From: Planococcus liqunii
GTDB taxonomy: Bacteria > Bacillota > Bacilli > Bacillales_A > Planococcaceae
Direction of reading: 5' to 3'
Length of the DNA stretch: 64,000 bases
NCBI RefSeq assembly: GCF_030413595.1
Contig: NZ_CP129238.1
Span: forward strand, 1,116,001-1,180,000
Shown: one piece after another, positions 1-8,230 of the stretch
How positions within the stretch are numbered: position 1 is the stretch's first letter
How the letters are laid out: every line of letters begins with the position of its first letter
Notes under the pieces: model-generated
The model's database searches: none
Told to the model about the DNA's origin: nothing
What the model saw: the letters and a program-made list of their open reading frames with translations, nothing else
Translations under genes and position numbers: made by a program

Positions 1-4
1 AAGG

Positions 5-77
5 CAGAAGCGACTCGAGGGGCTAGATGCTGGAGTCTGGACAATAAGAAAAGCGGAAGCACCTGTTTAGCCCCGAC
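5..77. repeat. Interspersed repeat, copy 1 of a direct pair
   Basis: A block of about 73 bp recurs at 130-202 with only two clear mismatches, in direct orientation and offset by 125 bp. It contains the words GACTCGAGGGGCTAGATGCT and GGAAGCACCTGTTTAGC. Similar GGAAGC.CCTGTTTAGC.CCGACGAGCGCTGG strings are, from memory, common intergenic repeats in Bacillales. No open frame of note lies in it. The window starts inside or just before this copy, so its left edge is unknown. Confidence 0.75.
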
Positions 78-129
78 GAGCGCTGGAGGGCTTGTCGGGA
101 AATGGCGTTCTTTGCCATGGCCGGCAAGT
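78..129. repeat. Hairpin spacer between the two repeat copies
   Basis: Between the direct repeats lies a strong imperfect palindrome at about 91-130. The arm CTTGTCGGGAAATGGC pairs with GCCATGGCCGGCAAG around the loop GTTCTTT. The spacer probably belongs to the same repeat family, giving a repeat-hairpin-repeat unit. It has no T-tract, so it is not a typical terminator. Confidence 0.6.
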
Positions 130-202
130 CAGAAGCGACTCGAGGGGCTAGATGCTGGAGTCTGGACAATAAGAAAAGTGGAAGCACCTGTTTAGCACCG
201 AA
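130..202. repeat. Interspersed repeat, copy 2 of a direct pair
   Basis: Second copy of the 73-bp unit at 5-77, differing for example at AAAAGTGG versus AAAAGCGG and at TTTAGCACC versus TTTAGCCCC. It ends just before the terminator of the adjacent minus-strand gene. Confidence 0.75.
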
Positions 203-219
203 AAGTGTTTAGATAACTG

Positions 220-261
220 AAAAAGGAGTTGTCCCATTACTTTGGGGACAACTCCTTTTTT
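220..261 (-). terminator. Terminator of the C45 hydrolase gene
   Basis: The stem AAAAAGGAGTTGTCCC pairs with GGGACAACTCCTTTTT around a 9-nt loop. Read on the minus strand it follows the stop codon of the hydrolase gene directly and ends in a U-run. Confidence 0.85.
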
Positions 262-1303
262 ACATTTCCGCCATATGAACAAAGGGCAGATGGGTATCGA
301 TTTTTCCGTTGATCCGCTTGGCATACAAGCGTTCTCCCTGGAGCCAGCGGCCGAAATCAAACATCAGCGGCAAGCGGTCCGGACCGATTGCAAAGCCGAC
401 TTCCAGGCTATGCGGGAAGTAAGAGGCCGTATGCAAGGTGCCGGAAGCGGTCGTGTATTTCTTTGAGAAGACGCCCTGGTCGGAGTCGTTGAGCAGACGG
501 AACGCGCTGTAGGCATCCGCCATGTTCTGGTAAGCGAGCATGGTTTCTTCCCGGCGGCGTGAATCATCAGTCTGGTAGCGGTTTTCTTCTGTCAGCAATT
601 CAAAATGATTGGTGGATACCGACGACTCGCGGACTACCACGGAACGCGGTGAAGCTTCCACGACAACCGACTTTCCGGTGCGGTCCAGCAGCACATAGCT
701 GAATGAACGGCGGTGCGGAATGTCTTTCAGCAAATCGATGGCTTCTTCAATGGAAGCACAATTCTCTAAAATCAGCCGGCCGATCATATTGCAGATAAAG
801 CCGTCTTCTGAATTGCGTCGGTTGATGAAGTTGTAGCCCATCGCCAAACCTTTTTCATTCAGTCCGTCAGTTCGCCCGGTGATCTGCATGGTCGGCCCGA
901 TTGTGGCATATCCGCCGTCAGTCGGCTGGTACAGCGCAAATCGGCCCTCATAGCCTTGAGGCGCGCTGTCGTAATTACGGACCATGAAATCGGAGCCGGT
1001 GAAGATGGAGCAGCCGCTGCGCACGTATTCCAAATAATAGCCGCCGAACTCGCGGATGGCATCGTGCAGATCCCATTCGAGACTATCGGCCAGGCCAGTG
1101 ATTTCCTCCCAAATTTTTGGAGCGAACGATTGAAGCATTTCTGTCGCTTGCTGTTCATTTATCAATAAACTTTTGCTTGATGAATTTCTTTGTTTGCGGC
1201 GGTTTGGCAGCAGAATCGAATCTTTCAACCGCTCGCCTTGCATAAAACCGAAATCATAATGGCTTCCACGGAATTGGATAATATCGCTATGCACTCGTTT
1301 CAC
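260..1303 (-). CDS. C45 family autoproteolytic acyltransferase/hydrolase
   Basis: A 347-residue protein resembling the C45 / acyl-CoA:6-aminopenicillanate acyltransferase branch of the Ntn hydrolases. The segment SGCSIFTG places Cys98 as the likely nucleophile exposed by self-cleavage, and the following VRNYD matches the conserved R-N-x-D after the nucleophile in this fold. Members cleave or transfer amide-bound acyl groups; the substrate here cannot be read. The start is GTG, with AAGAAGG seven bases upstream. It stands alone and ends at its own terminator. No signal peptide is seen, so it is probably cytoplasmic. Confidence 0.8.
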   Translation of the reverse strand: MKRVHSDIIQFRGSHYDFGFMQGERLKDSILLPNRRKQRNSSSKSLLINEQQATEMLQSFAPKIWEEITGLADSLEWDLHDAIREFGGYYLEYVRSGCSIFTGSDFMVRNYDSAPQGYEGRFALYQPTDGGYATIGPTMQITGRTDGLNEKGLAMGYNFINRRNSEDGFICNMIGRLILENCASIEEAIDLLKDIPHRRSFSYVLLDRTGKSVVVEASPRSVVVRESSVSTNHFELLTEENRYQTDDSRRREETMLAYQNMADAYSAFRLLNDSDQGVFSKKYTTASGTLHTASYFPHSLEVGFAIGPDRLPLMFDFGRWLQGERLYAKRINGKIDTHLPFVHMAEM

Positions 1304-1381
1304 TTGAAGACCTTCTTTTCTCTCGGATTAACAAGATTTTACTGCATCCTGCGCGAAATAGAAAAGAATATGCTTAAGAAG

Positions 1382-2044
1382 TCAGACAACCTGTATTTCC
1401 GCTTCTCCACCGTTGATGCCTGTGAACATATTGGAAGCCGCCGTCAGCAGCTGCAAGGCGGTGTCCTTCTCCATGGAAGGGCGCAAGTAAAAGATATGTA
1501 AGGCGTTTTTCGTAGCTTCTGTCACAGCGGTTCGTTTGGAATCGACATAAGGGCTGCCAAAGGCGCCTTGTGCGTCTTTTGAAACGAGAATATTCGTTAA
1601 AGTGTTCACCCGGTTATTCAGGCCTTCAAACTGGTCCTTAGAGGTGCCAATGTTAATCTCCACATCCCCTTCGATTTTGTCCGCATCGTATAAGCCAAGC
1701 GGTATTTCGTATTGCAGTGACAGAAAGCTGTTCATATCGACAGCCGAGTGGATGGACTGGAGGTAGTTTTGTTTTTTGATGCGGCGGTACAGTGCTTCTG
1801 CAGATGGCCGATAACGGCTCGGATCAGCGCCGAGCGCTTTCCAGATCAGCTGCCATTCCAGAAGGCCGGGAAAGTCGGTGAGTTCTTTTTCTTCCAAATC
1901 AAAATACAGCTGTTCCTGGAAAAGCTGGAGCCGGCCTTTTAACATTTGAGGTGACTCGGAAACGGTGATATTGTTATAATGAATAGTTCCTATTTTAAAG
2001 TCAGGAAGGATTTCAATAATTGATGGATGGATTGACAGTTCCAT
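1382..2044 (-). CDS. B3/B4 (tRNA-editing-like) domain protein
   Basis: A 220-residue protein that looks like a free-standing B3/B4 domain, the module that in phenylalanyl-tRNA synthetase beta chains hydrolyses mischarged tRNA. Visible landmarks are LYRRIKKQNYL in the middle, then SLQYEIPLGLYD and the C-terminal ALHIFYLRPS. Stand-alone copies are common in Firmicutes; trans-editing is inferred, not shown. The ATG is preceded by AAAGGAAG. It is divergent from queG across a 67-bp gap that must hold both promoters. Confidence 0.75.
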   Translation of the reverse strand: MELSIHPSIIEILPDFKIGTIHYNNITVSESPQMLKGRLQLFQEQLYFDLEEKELTDFPGLLEWQLIWKALGADPSRYRPSAEALYRRIKKQNYLQSIHSAVDMNSFLSLQYEIPLGLYDADKIEGDVEINIGTSKDQFEGLNNRVNTLTNILVSKDAQGAFGSPYVDSKRTAVTEATKNALHIFYLRPSMEKDTALQLLTAASNMFTGINGGEAEIQVV

Positions 2045-2111
2045 GGCAATCTTCCTTTCAGATGATGGATTAGGCTTATCGTATCATATAATAAGAATGA
2101 GGGGTTACAAG

Positions 2112-3257
2112 ATGAATCTGGATCAATTCCAAAAAGACCTTGTTGCGTATGCCTCGGAAATCGGAATTGATAAAATCGGTTTTGCTTCGGCTGAACCTTT
2201 TTATAACCTGCGGCACCGGCTGATCCGCCAGCAGCAATTAAACTACCAATCCGGCTTTGAAGAGCCGGATATCGATAAGCGGACGCGCCCCGCTCTTTTG
2301 CTGGATGAAGCAGTAAGCATCATCGCCATTGCCATCGCTTACCCTTCCAAAATGAAAGATGCGCCTCAAGGAGTGAGAGGCGCACGACGCGGCATCTTTT
2401 CGCGCTCTTCGTGGGGGAAAGATTACCATGCCGCGCTTCGTGAGCGCTTGACGCTCTTAGAAGCGTTCATCGCTGCCCATTATCCGGACGCCCGCATGCG
2501 TTCCATGGTCGACACAGGCGAGCTGTCCGACCGGGCAGTGGCGGAACGGGCCGGAATCGGCTGGAGTGCAAAGAATACATCGATTATCACGCCGGAGTTT
2601 GGTTCGTATGTCTATCTGGGCGAAATGATCACCAATATTCCGTTCCGCTTTGATGAAGCAATGGAAGACCAGTGCGGGGACTGCCGTTTGTGCATCGACG
2701 TATGCCCGACTGGTGCAATAGTAGAAGGCGGCCAATTGAATGCCCAGCGCTGCATTTCTTTCCTGACGCAGACAAAAGGCTTTCTGCCGGATGAGTTCCG
2801 GACGGTGATCGGCAACCGGCTTTATGGCTGTGACACATGCCAGACGGTCTGTCCGAAAAACAAACGCAAAGCCAATGGGATCCATCCGGAATTCGAGCCG
2901 GATCCCGAAATTGCAAAACCGCTTTTGGAACCGCTGTTGACGATTTCCAACCGGGAATTCAAGAGCAAGTTCGGTTACGTCTCGGGTTCCTGGAGAGGCA
3001 AAAAGCCGATTCAGCGAAATGCCATTTTGGCGTTGGCCCATTTTAAAGAAGAAAGTGCCGTACCGGCATTGATTGAGCTGTTGATGAAAGACGACCGGCC
3101 GGTCATCCGGGGGACAGCGGCTTGGGCCCTAGGCAAAATCGGCACAGAAGAAGGGCTGCAAGCGCTCAAACAGGCGCAGCACACTGAGCAGGATGAAGAA
3201 GCATTAGCAGAAATTCAAAAAGGATTGGCATTTTTCGCCGAAGAATTGAAAGGATAA
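2112..3257 (+). CDS. queG: Epoxyqueuosine reductase QueG
   Basis: A 381-residue QueG, which reduces epoxyqueuosine to queuosine at the wobble position of tRNA using cobalamin and two [4Fe-4S] clusters. The cluster ligands are visible as CGDCRLCIDVCP (about residues 195-206) and CDTCQTVCPKN (about 243-253). The C-terminus carries the HEAT-like repeat typical of the Bacillus form. I chose the ATG at 2112 because GAGGGG precedes it and the protein then starts like known QueG; an upstream in-frame ATG at 2043 adds an unlikely tail. It abuts trmL, a second anticodon-loop modification gene, as in B. subtilis (yhbA/cspR). Confidence 0.93.
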   Translation: MNLDQFQKDLVAYASEIGIDKIGFASAEPFYNLRHRLIRQQQLNYQSGFEEPDIDKRTRPALLLDEAVSIIAIAIAYPSKMKDAPQGVRGARRGIFSRSSWGKDYHAALRERLTLLEAFIAAHYPDARMRSMVDTGELSDRAVAERAGIGWSAKNTSIITPEFGSYVYLGEMITNIPFRFDEAMEDQCGDCRLCIDVCPTGAIVEGGQLNAQRCISFLTQTKGFLPDEFRTVIGNRLYGCDTCQTVCPKNKRKANGIHPEFEPDPEIAKPLLEPLLTISNREFKSKFGYVSGSWRGKKPIQRNAILALAHFKEESAVPALIELLMKDDRPVIRGTAAWALGKIGTEEGLQALKQAQHTEQDEEALAEIQKGLAFFAEELKG

Positions 3258-3740
3258 GTGAAAGATTTGGCTATACACATTGTTTTGTACCAACCGCTGA
3301 TTCCAGCGAATACCGGGAATATTGCACGTTCATGTGCAGGGACGGGAGTGAAGCTCCATTTGATCCGTCCGCTTGGCTTTTCAACAGACGACAAAATGTT
3401 GAAGCGTGCCGGACTGGATTACTGGGAGCATGTCGACTTGAGCTATTACGACTCTTTGCAGGAATTGTTCGACCGGTACAAAGAAGGCGAGTTCTATTAC
3501 ATCACGAAATTTGGCACAAAAACCTATTCGACTTTCGATTTCTCGGACCGGGAAAAAGACCATTTCTTCGTTTTCGGACAGGAAACGAAAGGATTGCCGA
3601 AAGAATTGATTGAACAAAACCTGGACCATTGCCTGCGCATTCCGATGAATGAGCATATCCGTTCATTGAATCTGTCTAATACGGCAGCCATTCTGATGTA
3701 CGAGGCATTGCGCCAACAGGATTTCCCGGATTTAACTTAA
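3258..3740 (+). CDS. trmL: tRNA (cytidine/uridine-34-2'-O)-methyltransferase TrmL
   Basis: A 160-residue SPOUT-class methyltransferase that 2'-O-methylates the wobble nucleotide of leucine tRNAs. The N-terminal PLIPANTGNIARSCAGTG, the central FVFGQETKGLP and the C-terminal SLNLSNTAAILMYE are the knot motifs that bind S-adenosylmethionine. It starts at GTG directly after the queG stop, with AAAGGA just upstream, so the two are translationally coupled. A terminator follows. Confidence 0.93.
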   Translation: MKDLAIHIVLYQPLIPANTGNIARSCAGTGVKLHLIRPLGFSTDDKMLKRAGLDYWEHVDLSYYDSLQELFDRYKEGEFYYITKFGTKTYSTFDFSDREKDHFFVFGQETKGLPKELIEQNLDHCLRIPMNEHIRSLNLSNTAAILMYEALRQQDFPDLT

Positions 3741-3752
3741 TTGCAGGCATGA

Positions 3753-3780
3753 AAAAAGGACAGCCATTGGCTGTCCTTTT
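3753..3780. terminator. Bidirectional terminator between trmL and a small membrane gene
   Basis: AAAAGGACAGCC and GGCTGTCCTTTT form a perfect 12-bp stem around ATT, with T-tracts in both readings. It can serve trmL and the convergent small gene at 3784-3882. Confidence 0.9.
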
Positions 3781-3783
3781 GCA

Positions 3784-3882
3784 TTATTTCTTCTCGGTAG
3801 TACCTGGTTTGTCATCGAAGCCAGCAGTGAAGATAGCTAACAAGAACGCTACACAAATACCTAGGATTAGGATTAAGTTCAT
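3784..3882 (-). CDS. Small single-pass membrane protein, 32 residues
   Basis: A short minus-strand frame with an excellent ribosome-binding site (AAGGAGGTCATTACGT before ATG). It encodes 32 residues: a hydrophobic helix (LILILGICVAFLLAIF) followed by a charged tail with DDKPGTTEKK. It ends just before the shared terminator. I do not recognise a family; the size and shape resemble small subunits or regulators of membrane complexes, but that is a guess. The strong ribosome-binding site and own terminator argue that it is real. Confidence 0.7.
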   Translation of the reverse strand: MNLILILGICVAFLLAIFTAGFDDKPGTTEKK

Positions 3883-4088
3883 ACGTAATGACCTCCTTGA
3901 AATTTGCAACTGTGTTTAGTATAGCGTAATCACGGGAAAAATGAAACAGAATGACGAATTGAAATGTGGAGATTTTCTGTACAAATTCCAACGTGCCTTT
4001 CGTAAGTTTTTGGGAATGTTGATAAAAATGAAACCTCTGTGGGTGTCATTCGTATAATAGGTAAATAAGGTTTAAAGAGGTGAAAAGG

Positions 4089-4403
4089 ATGAAAATGAAA
4101 ATTTCAGTCGCTTTATTATGGATTACCGGCCTTGCAGAAGCAGCGTTGGCTATTCCATTTATAGGAGGAAGTTTCGTCATATCAACGGGCTATACAGCGC
4201 TTGGTTTGATGTTTGTACTCCATGCGATCACCCTGTTCTTCTGCTTCCGTGAATACTCGCCAAAAAGCGGTTCGATTCTCGGGATCATTACCAGCGTCTT
4301 GGCATGGATTCCGCTAATCGGTTGGGCGCTTCACTTATTGACCGCTTTTGTGTTGATCGTCTCAGTTATGGTCGCTGGATTTGGAACGCGGGCTAGAATA
4401 TAA
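4089..4403 (+). CDS. Small polytopic membrane protein of unknown function
   Basis: A 104-residue hydrophobic protein with about four membrane segments: ISVALLWITGLAEAALAI, a stretch from GYTALGLMFVLHAITLFF, GSILGIITSVLAWIPLIGW, and the C-terminal LLTAFVLIVSVMVAGF. The ATG at 4089 is preceded by AAAGAGG at 8 nt; the upstream in-frame GTG overlaps that site and was not used. No family is recognised. It is a single-gene unit ending at the next terminator. Confidence 0.75.
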   Translation: MKMKISVALLWITGLAEAALAIPFIGGSFVISTGYTALGLMFVLHAITLFFCFREYSPKSGSILGIITSVLAWIPLIGWALHLLTAFVLIVSVMVAGFGTRARI

Positions 4404-4429
4404 AAAAACCGCCAAACGGCGGTTTTTTT
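4402..4429. terminator. Bidirectional terminator
   Basis: AAAAAACCGCC AAA GGCGGTTTTTTT is a GC-rich stem with T-tracts on both strands. It separates two convergent genes, the small membrane protein and the purine permease. Confidence 0.9.
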
Positions 4430-4433
4430 CTAT

Positions 4434-5735
4434 TTAATGCGGCGCAATGATGATCTGGATGGTGAACAAGACCGCAAATACATAAAGAATCGGATGGACC
4501 GTTTTAGCTTTGCCGATAAAGATTTTCATTAATGGGTATGTGATAAAGCCAAGGGCGATGCCGGTCGCGATGCTGGAAGTCAGCGGCATCATCAAGACGA
4601 CAAGGAATGCCGGGAAAGCTTCGTCGAATTTCTCCCATTCAATCTGTTTGACAGAGCCGATCATCAGGCTGCCGACAATGATCAGTGCAGGAGCTGTGAT
4701 GGCTGCCACATTGGAGAGGGCAGAAACGAAAGGTCCGAAAAAAGCGGCAATGATAAACAGGATGGCAACTGTCAGCGAAGTTAAACCTGTACGCCCGCCA
4801 GCGGCTACACCCGCTGTCGATTCTACATAGGCAGTCGTTGGGCTGGTTCCGACCATTGCACCGGCTGTCGCTGCAAAAGAATCAGCGAGCAAGGCCTGTC
4901 GCATGCGCGGCATATCATTGTTTTTCATTAGACCCGCTTGTTTCGCAACGCCGACCATGGTACCGGTCGTATCAAAGAGCGTAACCAGCAGGAAAGAGAA
5001 GACCACACCGTATAATCCATATTCAATGACCAACTGAACTGCTTCAACCGGATTCCAGACGAGAATGCCTTCAGGCAGAGAAGGCAGCTGGAGCAGTGCC
5101 CCTTCGAATTTCAGTTGGCCTGTAACGAGCGCAATCATGCCGGTTACGATCATGCCGTAGAAAATGCCGCCGTGGATTTTCAAAGACATAAAAATCAACG
5201 TGACCACCAAACCCACCAGAGTCAGTACGACCGGCGGCGAAGTTAAGTCGCCAAGGCCAACCAAATTGGCTTCATTGGCTACAATTAAATTACTGAGCCG
5301 AAGGCCGATAAAGGCGATAAACAAGCCAATGCCGGCAGTAATGGCGTGCTTTAAGTTTTCCGGAATCGCCTGGATTAAAATTTTGCGCAGGCGCGTCAAA
5401 GACAAAAGGACAAAAATCAAGCCGGCGATAAACACGGCTGAAAAAGCAGTGACGTAATCAATGGCTCCGTTGGATCCGAGGACCAATGAAGTGAAATAGG
5501 CATTCAATCCCATACCGGGTGCGATGGCAATCGGGTAATTGGCGAACAGCGCCATCCATAAGGTGCCGATCGCAGCAGCGATGATGGTGGCCATAAAGAC
5601 TTGGTCAAAAGGAACGCCAGCTGCACTTAAGATGACGGGATTGACAATTACGACATAAGCCATCGTCAAAAAAGTCGTCATGCCGGCAAGAATTTCTGTT
5701 TTTACAGTAGTACCGTTTTCTTTTAACTGAAACAT
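4434..5735 (-). CDS. pbuG: NCS2-type purine permease, PbuG/PbuO (AzgA-like)
   Basis: A 433-residue permease with about 12 to 14 membrane segments, closely resembling PbuG/PbuO, the hypoxanthine/guanine proton symporters of Bacillus. Family landmarks include AGMTTFLTMAYV near residue 20, APGMGLNAYFT near residue 73 and the GTSPTTAYVESTAGVAAGG segment near residue 300. The ATG follows GGAGGAG. Its promoter region carries two inverted PurR boxes, which supports a purine substrate. I saw no purine riboswitch: the leader is only about 50 nt. PbuG and PbuO cannot be separated by eye. Confidence 0.88.
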   Translation of the reverse strand: MFQLKENGTTVKTEILAGMTTFLTMAYVVIVNPVILSAAGVPFDQVFMATIIAAAIGTLWMALFANYPIAIAPGMGLNAYFTSLVLGSNGAIDYVTAFSAVFIAGLIFVLLSLTRLRKILIQAIPENLKHAITAGIGLFIAFIGLRLSNLIVANEANLVGLGDLTSPPVVLTLVGLVVTLIFMSLKIHGGIFYGMIVTGMIALVTGQLKFEGALLQLPSLPEGILVWNPVEAVQLVIEYGLYGVVFSFLLVTLFDTTGTMVGVAKQAGLMKNNDMPRMRQALLADSFAATAGAMVGTSPTTAYVESTAGVAAGGRTGLTSLTVAILFIIAAFFGPFVSALSNVAAITAPALIIVGSLMIGSVKQIEWEKFDEAFPAFLVVLMMPLTSSIATGIALGFITYPLMKIFIGKAKTVHPILYVFAVLFTIQIIIAPH

Positions 5736-5750
5736 GGGTGTTACTCCTCC

Positions 5751-5810
5751 TAAAACACGAACATTTTAAACAACGTTTACTATATTATTCGCTTTTGTTC
5801 GAGAAAGCAA
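5751..5810 (-). promoter_or_regulatory. Sigma-A promoter with two inverted PurR boxes
   Basis: On the minus strand, TTGCTT (5805-5810) and TAATAT (5782-5787) are separated by exactly 17 nt. One PurBox-like core (CGAAC, reading CTCGAACAAAA) falls between them. A second, inverted and near-perfect box (plus strand AAAACACGAACATT, 5752-5765) lies at about +20. In B. subtilis, PurR binds such paired inverted CGAAC boxes and is released by PRPP. The spacing here (34 nt between cores) is wider than the usual 16-17 nt. Confidence 0.75.
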
Positions 5811-5889
5811 GCGATTTTTATAAAAAAAGGCAAGGCAGTCGAATTTTCTTCAGCTTATTTGTACAATAGGAAAAGAAAGGATGATGAAT

Positions 5890-6720
5890 ATGGATTTAAC
5901 GATCAATTCAACAAAAACTTTACATAATGGCGTTGAAATGCCGCGCTTTGGCCTTGGGGTCTACAAGATGACCGACAAAGAAGTGGCTGTCGAAGCGATG
6001 CTTGCCGCTATCGATGCAGGCTACCGTGCCATTGATACAGCCGCGGTTTATCAAAATGAAAACGAAGTCGGCGAAGCCTTACGTTCTTCACGTGTGAAAC
6101 GGGAAGAATTGTTCATCACTTCAAAAGTATGGAACACCGACCAAGGGTATGACAATACGCTGCGTGCTTTTGAAGCGTCTCTGGAGCGTCTCGGCTTTGA
6201 TTACCTGGACCTGTATTTGACCCATTGGGCGATTCCAGATACGTATGAAGAAACATACCGGGCGATTCAACGCCTCTATGATGAAAAGCTGGTGCGTTCG
6301 ATCGGTGTGTCCAATCACCAGCAGCACCATTTGGAAAAAATCCTGGCCAAAGCGAATACAAAGCCGATGGTCAACCAGATCGAACTGCATCCGCAGCTGA
6401 CCCAGGAACCGCTGCGTGAATTCTGTGCAGAAAATGAGATTGCGGTCACATCCTGGTCGCCGCTTGCACGCGGCCGCCTGCTGGAAGACCCGGTCCTTGC
6501 AAAAATCGGCGAAGCGCATGGCAAGTCCATTGCTCAAGTGGTGATCCGCTGGCATCTGCAGAGCGATTTGATTGTCATTCCAAAATCGGTAACGCCGTCG
6601 CGCATTGTGGAAAATGCTGATGTCTACGACTTTGCTTTATCCGCTGAAGAAATGAAGATGATCGACGAATTGAATCAGGACTGGCGTGCTGGAACGCATC
6701 CGGACCAAATTACAGTATAA
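5890..6720 (+). CDS. Aldo/keto reductase (YvgN/YtbE-like)
   Basis: A 276-residue NADPH-dependent aldo/keto reductase close to B. subtilis YvgN, a glyoxal/methylglyoxal reductase. The catalytic tetrad can be read as Asp in AIDTAAVYQNE, Tyr in the same motif, Lys in FITSKVW and His in LTHWAIPD. The C-terminal IPKSVTPSRIVENADVYDF binds the cofactor phosphate. Three ATGs cluster at 5881, 5884 and 5890; I prefer 5890 because AAAGAAAGG then sits 9 nt upstream. Monocistronic, with its own terminator. Confidence 0.87.
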   Translation: MDLTINSTKTLHNGVEMPRFGLGVYKMTDKEVAVEAMLAAIDAGYRAIDTAAVYQNENEVGEALRSSRVKREELFITSKVWNTDQGYDNTLRAFEASLERLGFDYLDLYLTHWAIPDTYEETYRAIQRLYDEKLVRSIGVSNHQQHHLEKILAKANTKPMVNQIELHPQLTQEPLREFCAENEIAVTSWSPLARGRLLEDPVLAKIGEAHGKSIAQVVIRWHLQSDLIVIPKSVTPSRIVENADVYDFALSAEEMKMIDELNQDWRAGTHPDQITV

Positions 6721-6724
6721 AAAG

Positions 6725-6753
6725 AAAACCGCCAAATTGTTGGCGGTTTTTTT
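6725..6753 (+). terminator. Terminator after the aldo/keto reductase
   Basis: AAAACCGCCA and TGGCGGTTTT form a 10-bp stem with a 6-nt loop, followed by a T-run. Confidence 0.88.
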
Positions 6754-6828
6754 GTGGATGTTTGTAAAAATTAGAATGTATCCGTGATATTATATAATGA
6801 AATAATCTGAAAAAGGAAGGAGCCTTCA

Positions 6829-7329
6829 ATGAGCAAAAAAGAATTTATTCTAGATCAACTGGCAGTATGCCGCAATACAGATAGTTGGTTCAAACCTCTA
6901 AGTAAAGCGCTTGAAGGCCTGACTGCAGAACAGGCCAGCTGGAAGCCGAATAAGGATTCACATTCCATTGCTCAAATTGCAAACCATCTCTTCTTTTACA
7001 ACGAGCGCTGGCTTCAGCGGTTCCGCGGACAAATCATCAATGATTATCCGGAAACCAATGCGTCCACATTTACAGAATTAAACAATGTTACAGAAGAAAA
7101 TTGGATAGCGCTGGCCCAGCACCTGGATCAAAGCTTAGAGAAGTGGCAGCAAGCAATCGGACAAGCCACTGAAGAAGCACTTCATAAAAACATCCCGGAA
7201 TTCCCTGAAGAAGCTGTCTGGTGGGAAGCGCTATCCAATCTTTGTACGCATAACGCCTATCATATTGGACAAATGATTTACATCCGCAAAATGCAGGGAA
7301 GCTGGATCATTGCAGAAGACTGGTATTGA
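6829..7329 (+). CDS. DinB/YfiT-like four-helix protein
   Basis: A 166-residue DinB-superfamily protein, a four-helix bundle that usually binds a metal through three histidines. Candidate ligands are His in QIANHLFFY (about residue 53) and the pair in HNAYHIGQM (about 144 and 148). Members act as thiol-dependent S-transferases or are uncharacterised, so no substrate can be given. The ATG follows AAGGAAGGAG. It lies between two terminators and is transcribed alone. Confidence 0.82.
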   Translation: MSKKEFILDQLAVCRNTDSWFKPLSKALEGLTAEQASWKPNKDSHSIAQIANHLFFYNERWLQRFRGQIINDYPETNASTFTELNNVTEENWIALAQHLDQSLEKWQQAIGQATEEALHKNIPEFPEEAVWWEALSNLCTHNAYHIGQMIYIRKMQGSWIIAEDWY

Positions 7330-7336
7330 GCAAAAG

Positions 7337-7366
7337 AAAAAAGGCACCGGCTGTGGTGCCTTTTTA
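7337..7366. terminator. Bidirectional terminator between dinB-like and rluA-like genes
   Basis: AAAAGGCACC and GGTGCCTTTTT pair around GGCTGT, with A/T tails on both sides. The two genes are convergent. Confidence 0.88.
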
Positions 7367-8215
7367 TTAACGGTCTTTATCTTCAACCACAATTTTTTCA
7401 TGGGTGAACGGATGGATAAACGACATGCGGAAAGCGTGGAGATGGTAGGACCCGTCTTGGGTCAGCGGTCCGTCGTATAGTTCATCTCCAATAATCGGAT
7501 GTCCGATATGGGACAGGTGGGCACGGATCTGGTGTGTCCGGCCGGTTTCCAAAGTCAAGTGGAGCAAAGATTTGCCTTCCATTTGCTTCAGCACTTTGAA
7601 ATGGGTGACAGCGCTTTGGCCAGATGGGGAAACGCGTCGGCGCGTCGCATGATGGCGGTCGCGGCCGAGCGGAAAATCGATTGTGCCGGATTTATTGTGG
7701 ACTTTTCCTTTGACAACAGCCTCGTAATCCCGAACCAATTGCTTTTGCTCGAGCATGCGGTCGAGTACATTTTTGGCAACAGGGTGTTTGGCGACCATCA
7801 AGAGGCCGGATGTTCCTTGGTCGAGGCGGTGTACGTGTTCGCCGTAAGTTCCGCCGCTGCGGATGATATGGCCCAGTATGGCATTAATGAATGTATCATT
7901 CTGCCCGACTTCATTCGGATGCGTCGCCATGCCTTTCGGCTTCCGCGCGATGATAAAATGGTCATCTTCAAAAAGAATCGGAAGTTCAATGTCGTGATTC
8001 GGTTCATAAGGCGAGCCGGCAGGCGGCAAGTCGAAATGCAGCACGGTTCCTTTTGCCAAGGGCTCTTTCCAGATCACTTCCTGAAACTTGTCGTTCTTGA
8101 CGCTTTTCGCCATCCGCATTTCGTGGACCACTTTTTTCCCAAGGCCCCATTCTTTTCTCAACAGTTCTTCAACGGTCATGCCGTCGTCCTGTACTTCATA
8201 ACTCCAGGTCATCAT
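7367..8215 (-). CDS. RluA-family 23S rRNA/tRNA pseudouridine synthase
   Basis: A 282-residue RluA-type pseudouridine synthase. The catalytic motif HRLDQGTSG lies near residue 130, with Asp as the nucleophile. The later motifs RTHQIRAHLSHIGHPIIGDELYDG are complete. An S4-like N-terminal segment covers about residues 1-70. The family isomerises specific uridines in rRNA or tRNA; the target cannot be read. The ATG is preceded by GGAGG. Confidence 0.88.
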   Translation of the reverse strand: MMTWSYEVQDDGMTVEELLRKEWGLGKKVVHEMRMAKSVKNDKFQEVIWKEPLAKGTVLHFDLPPAGSPYEPNHDIELPILFEDDHFIIARKPKGMATHPNEVGQNDTFINAILGHIIRSGGTYGEHVHRLDQGTSGLLMVAKHPVAKNVLDRMLEQKQLVRDYEAVVKGKVHNKSGTIDFPLGRDRHHATRRRVSPSGQSAVTHFKVLKQMEGKSLLHLTLETGRTHQIRAHLSHIGHPIIGDELYDGPLTQDGSYHLHAFRMSFIHPFTHEKIVVEDKDR

Positions 8216-8230
8216 TCATTCCTCCATATA

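Noticed and set aside
1..202. CRISPR-like array from the repeated 73-bp unit
   Set aside because: Only two copies, too long for CRISPR repeats, with a palindromic spacer and no cas genes.
5735..5880. Purine riboswitch upstream of the PbuG-type permease
   Set aside because: The predicted leader is about 50 nt and shows no aptamer-like helices; PurR boxes explain the region better.
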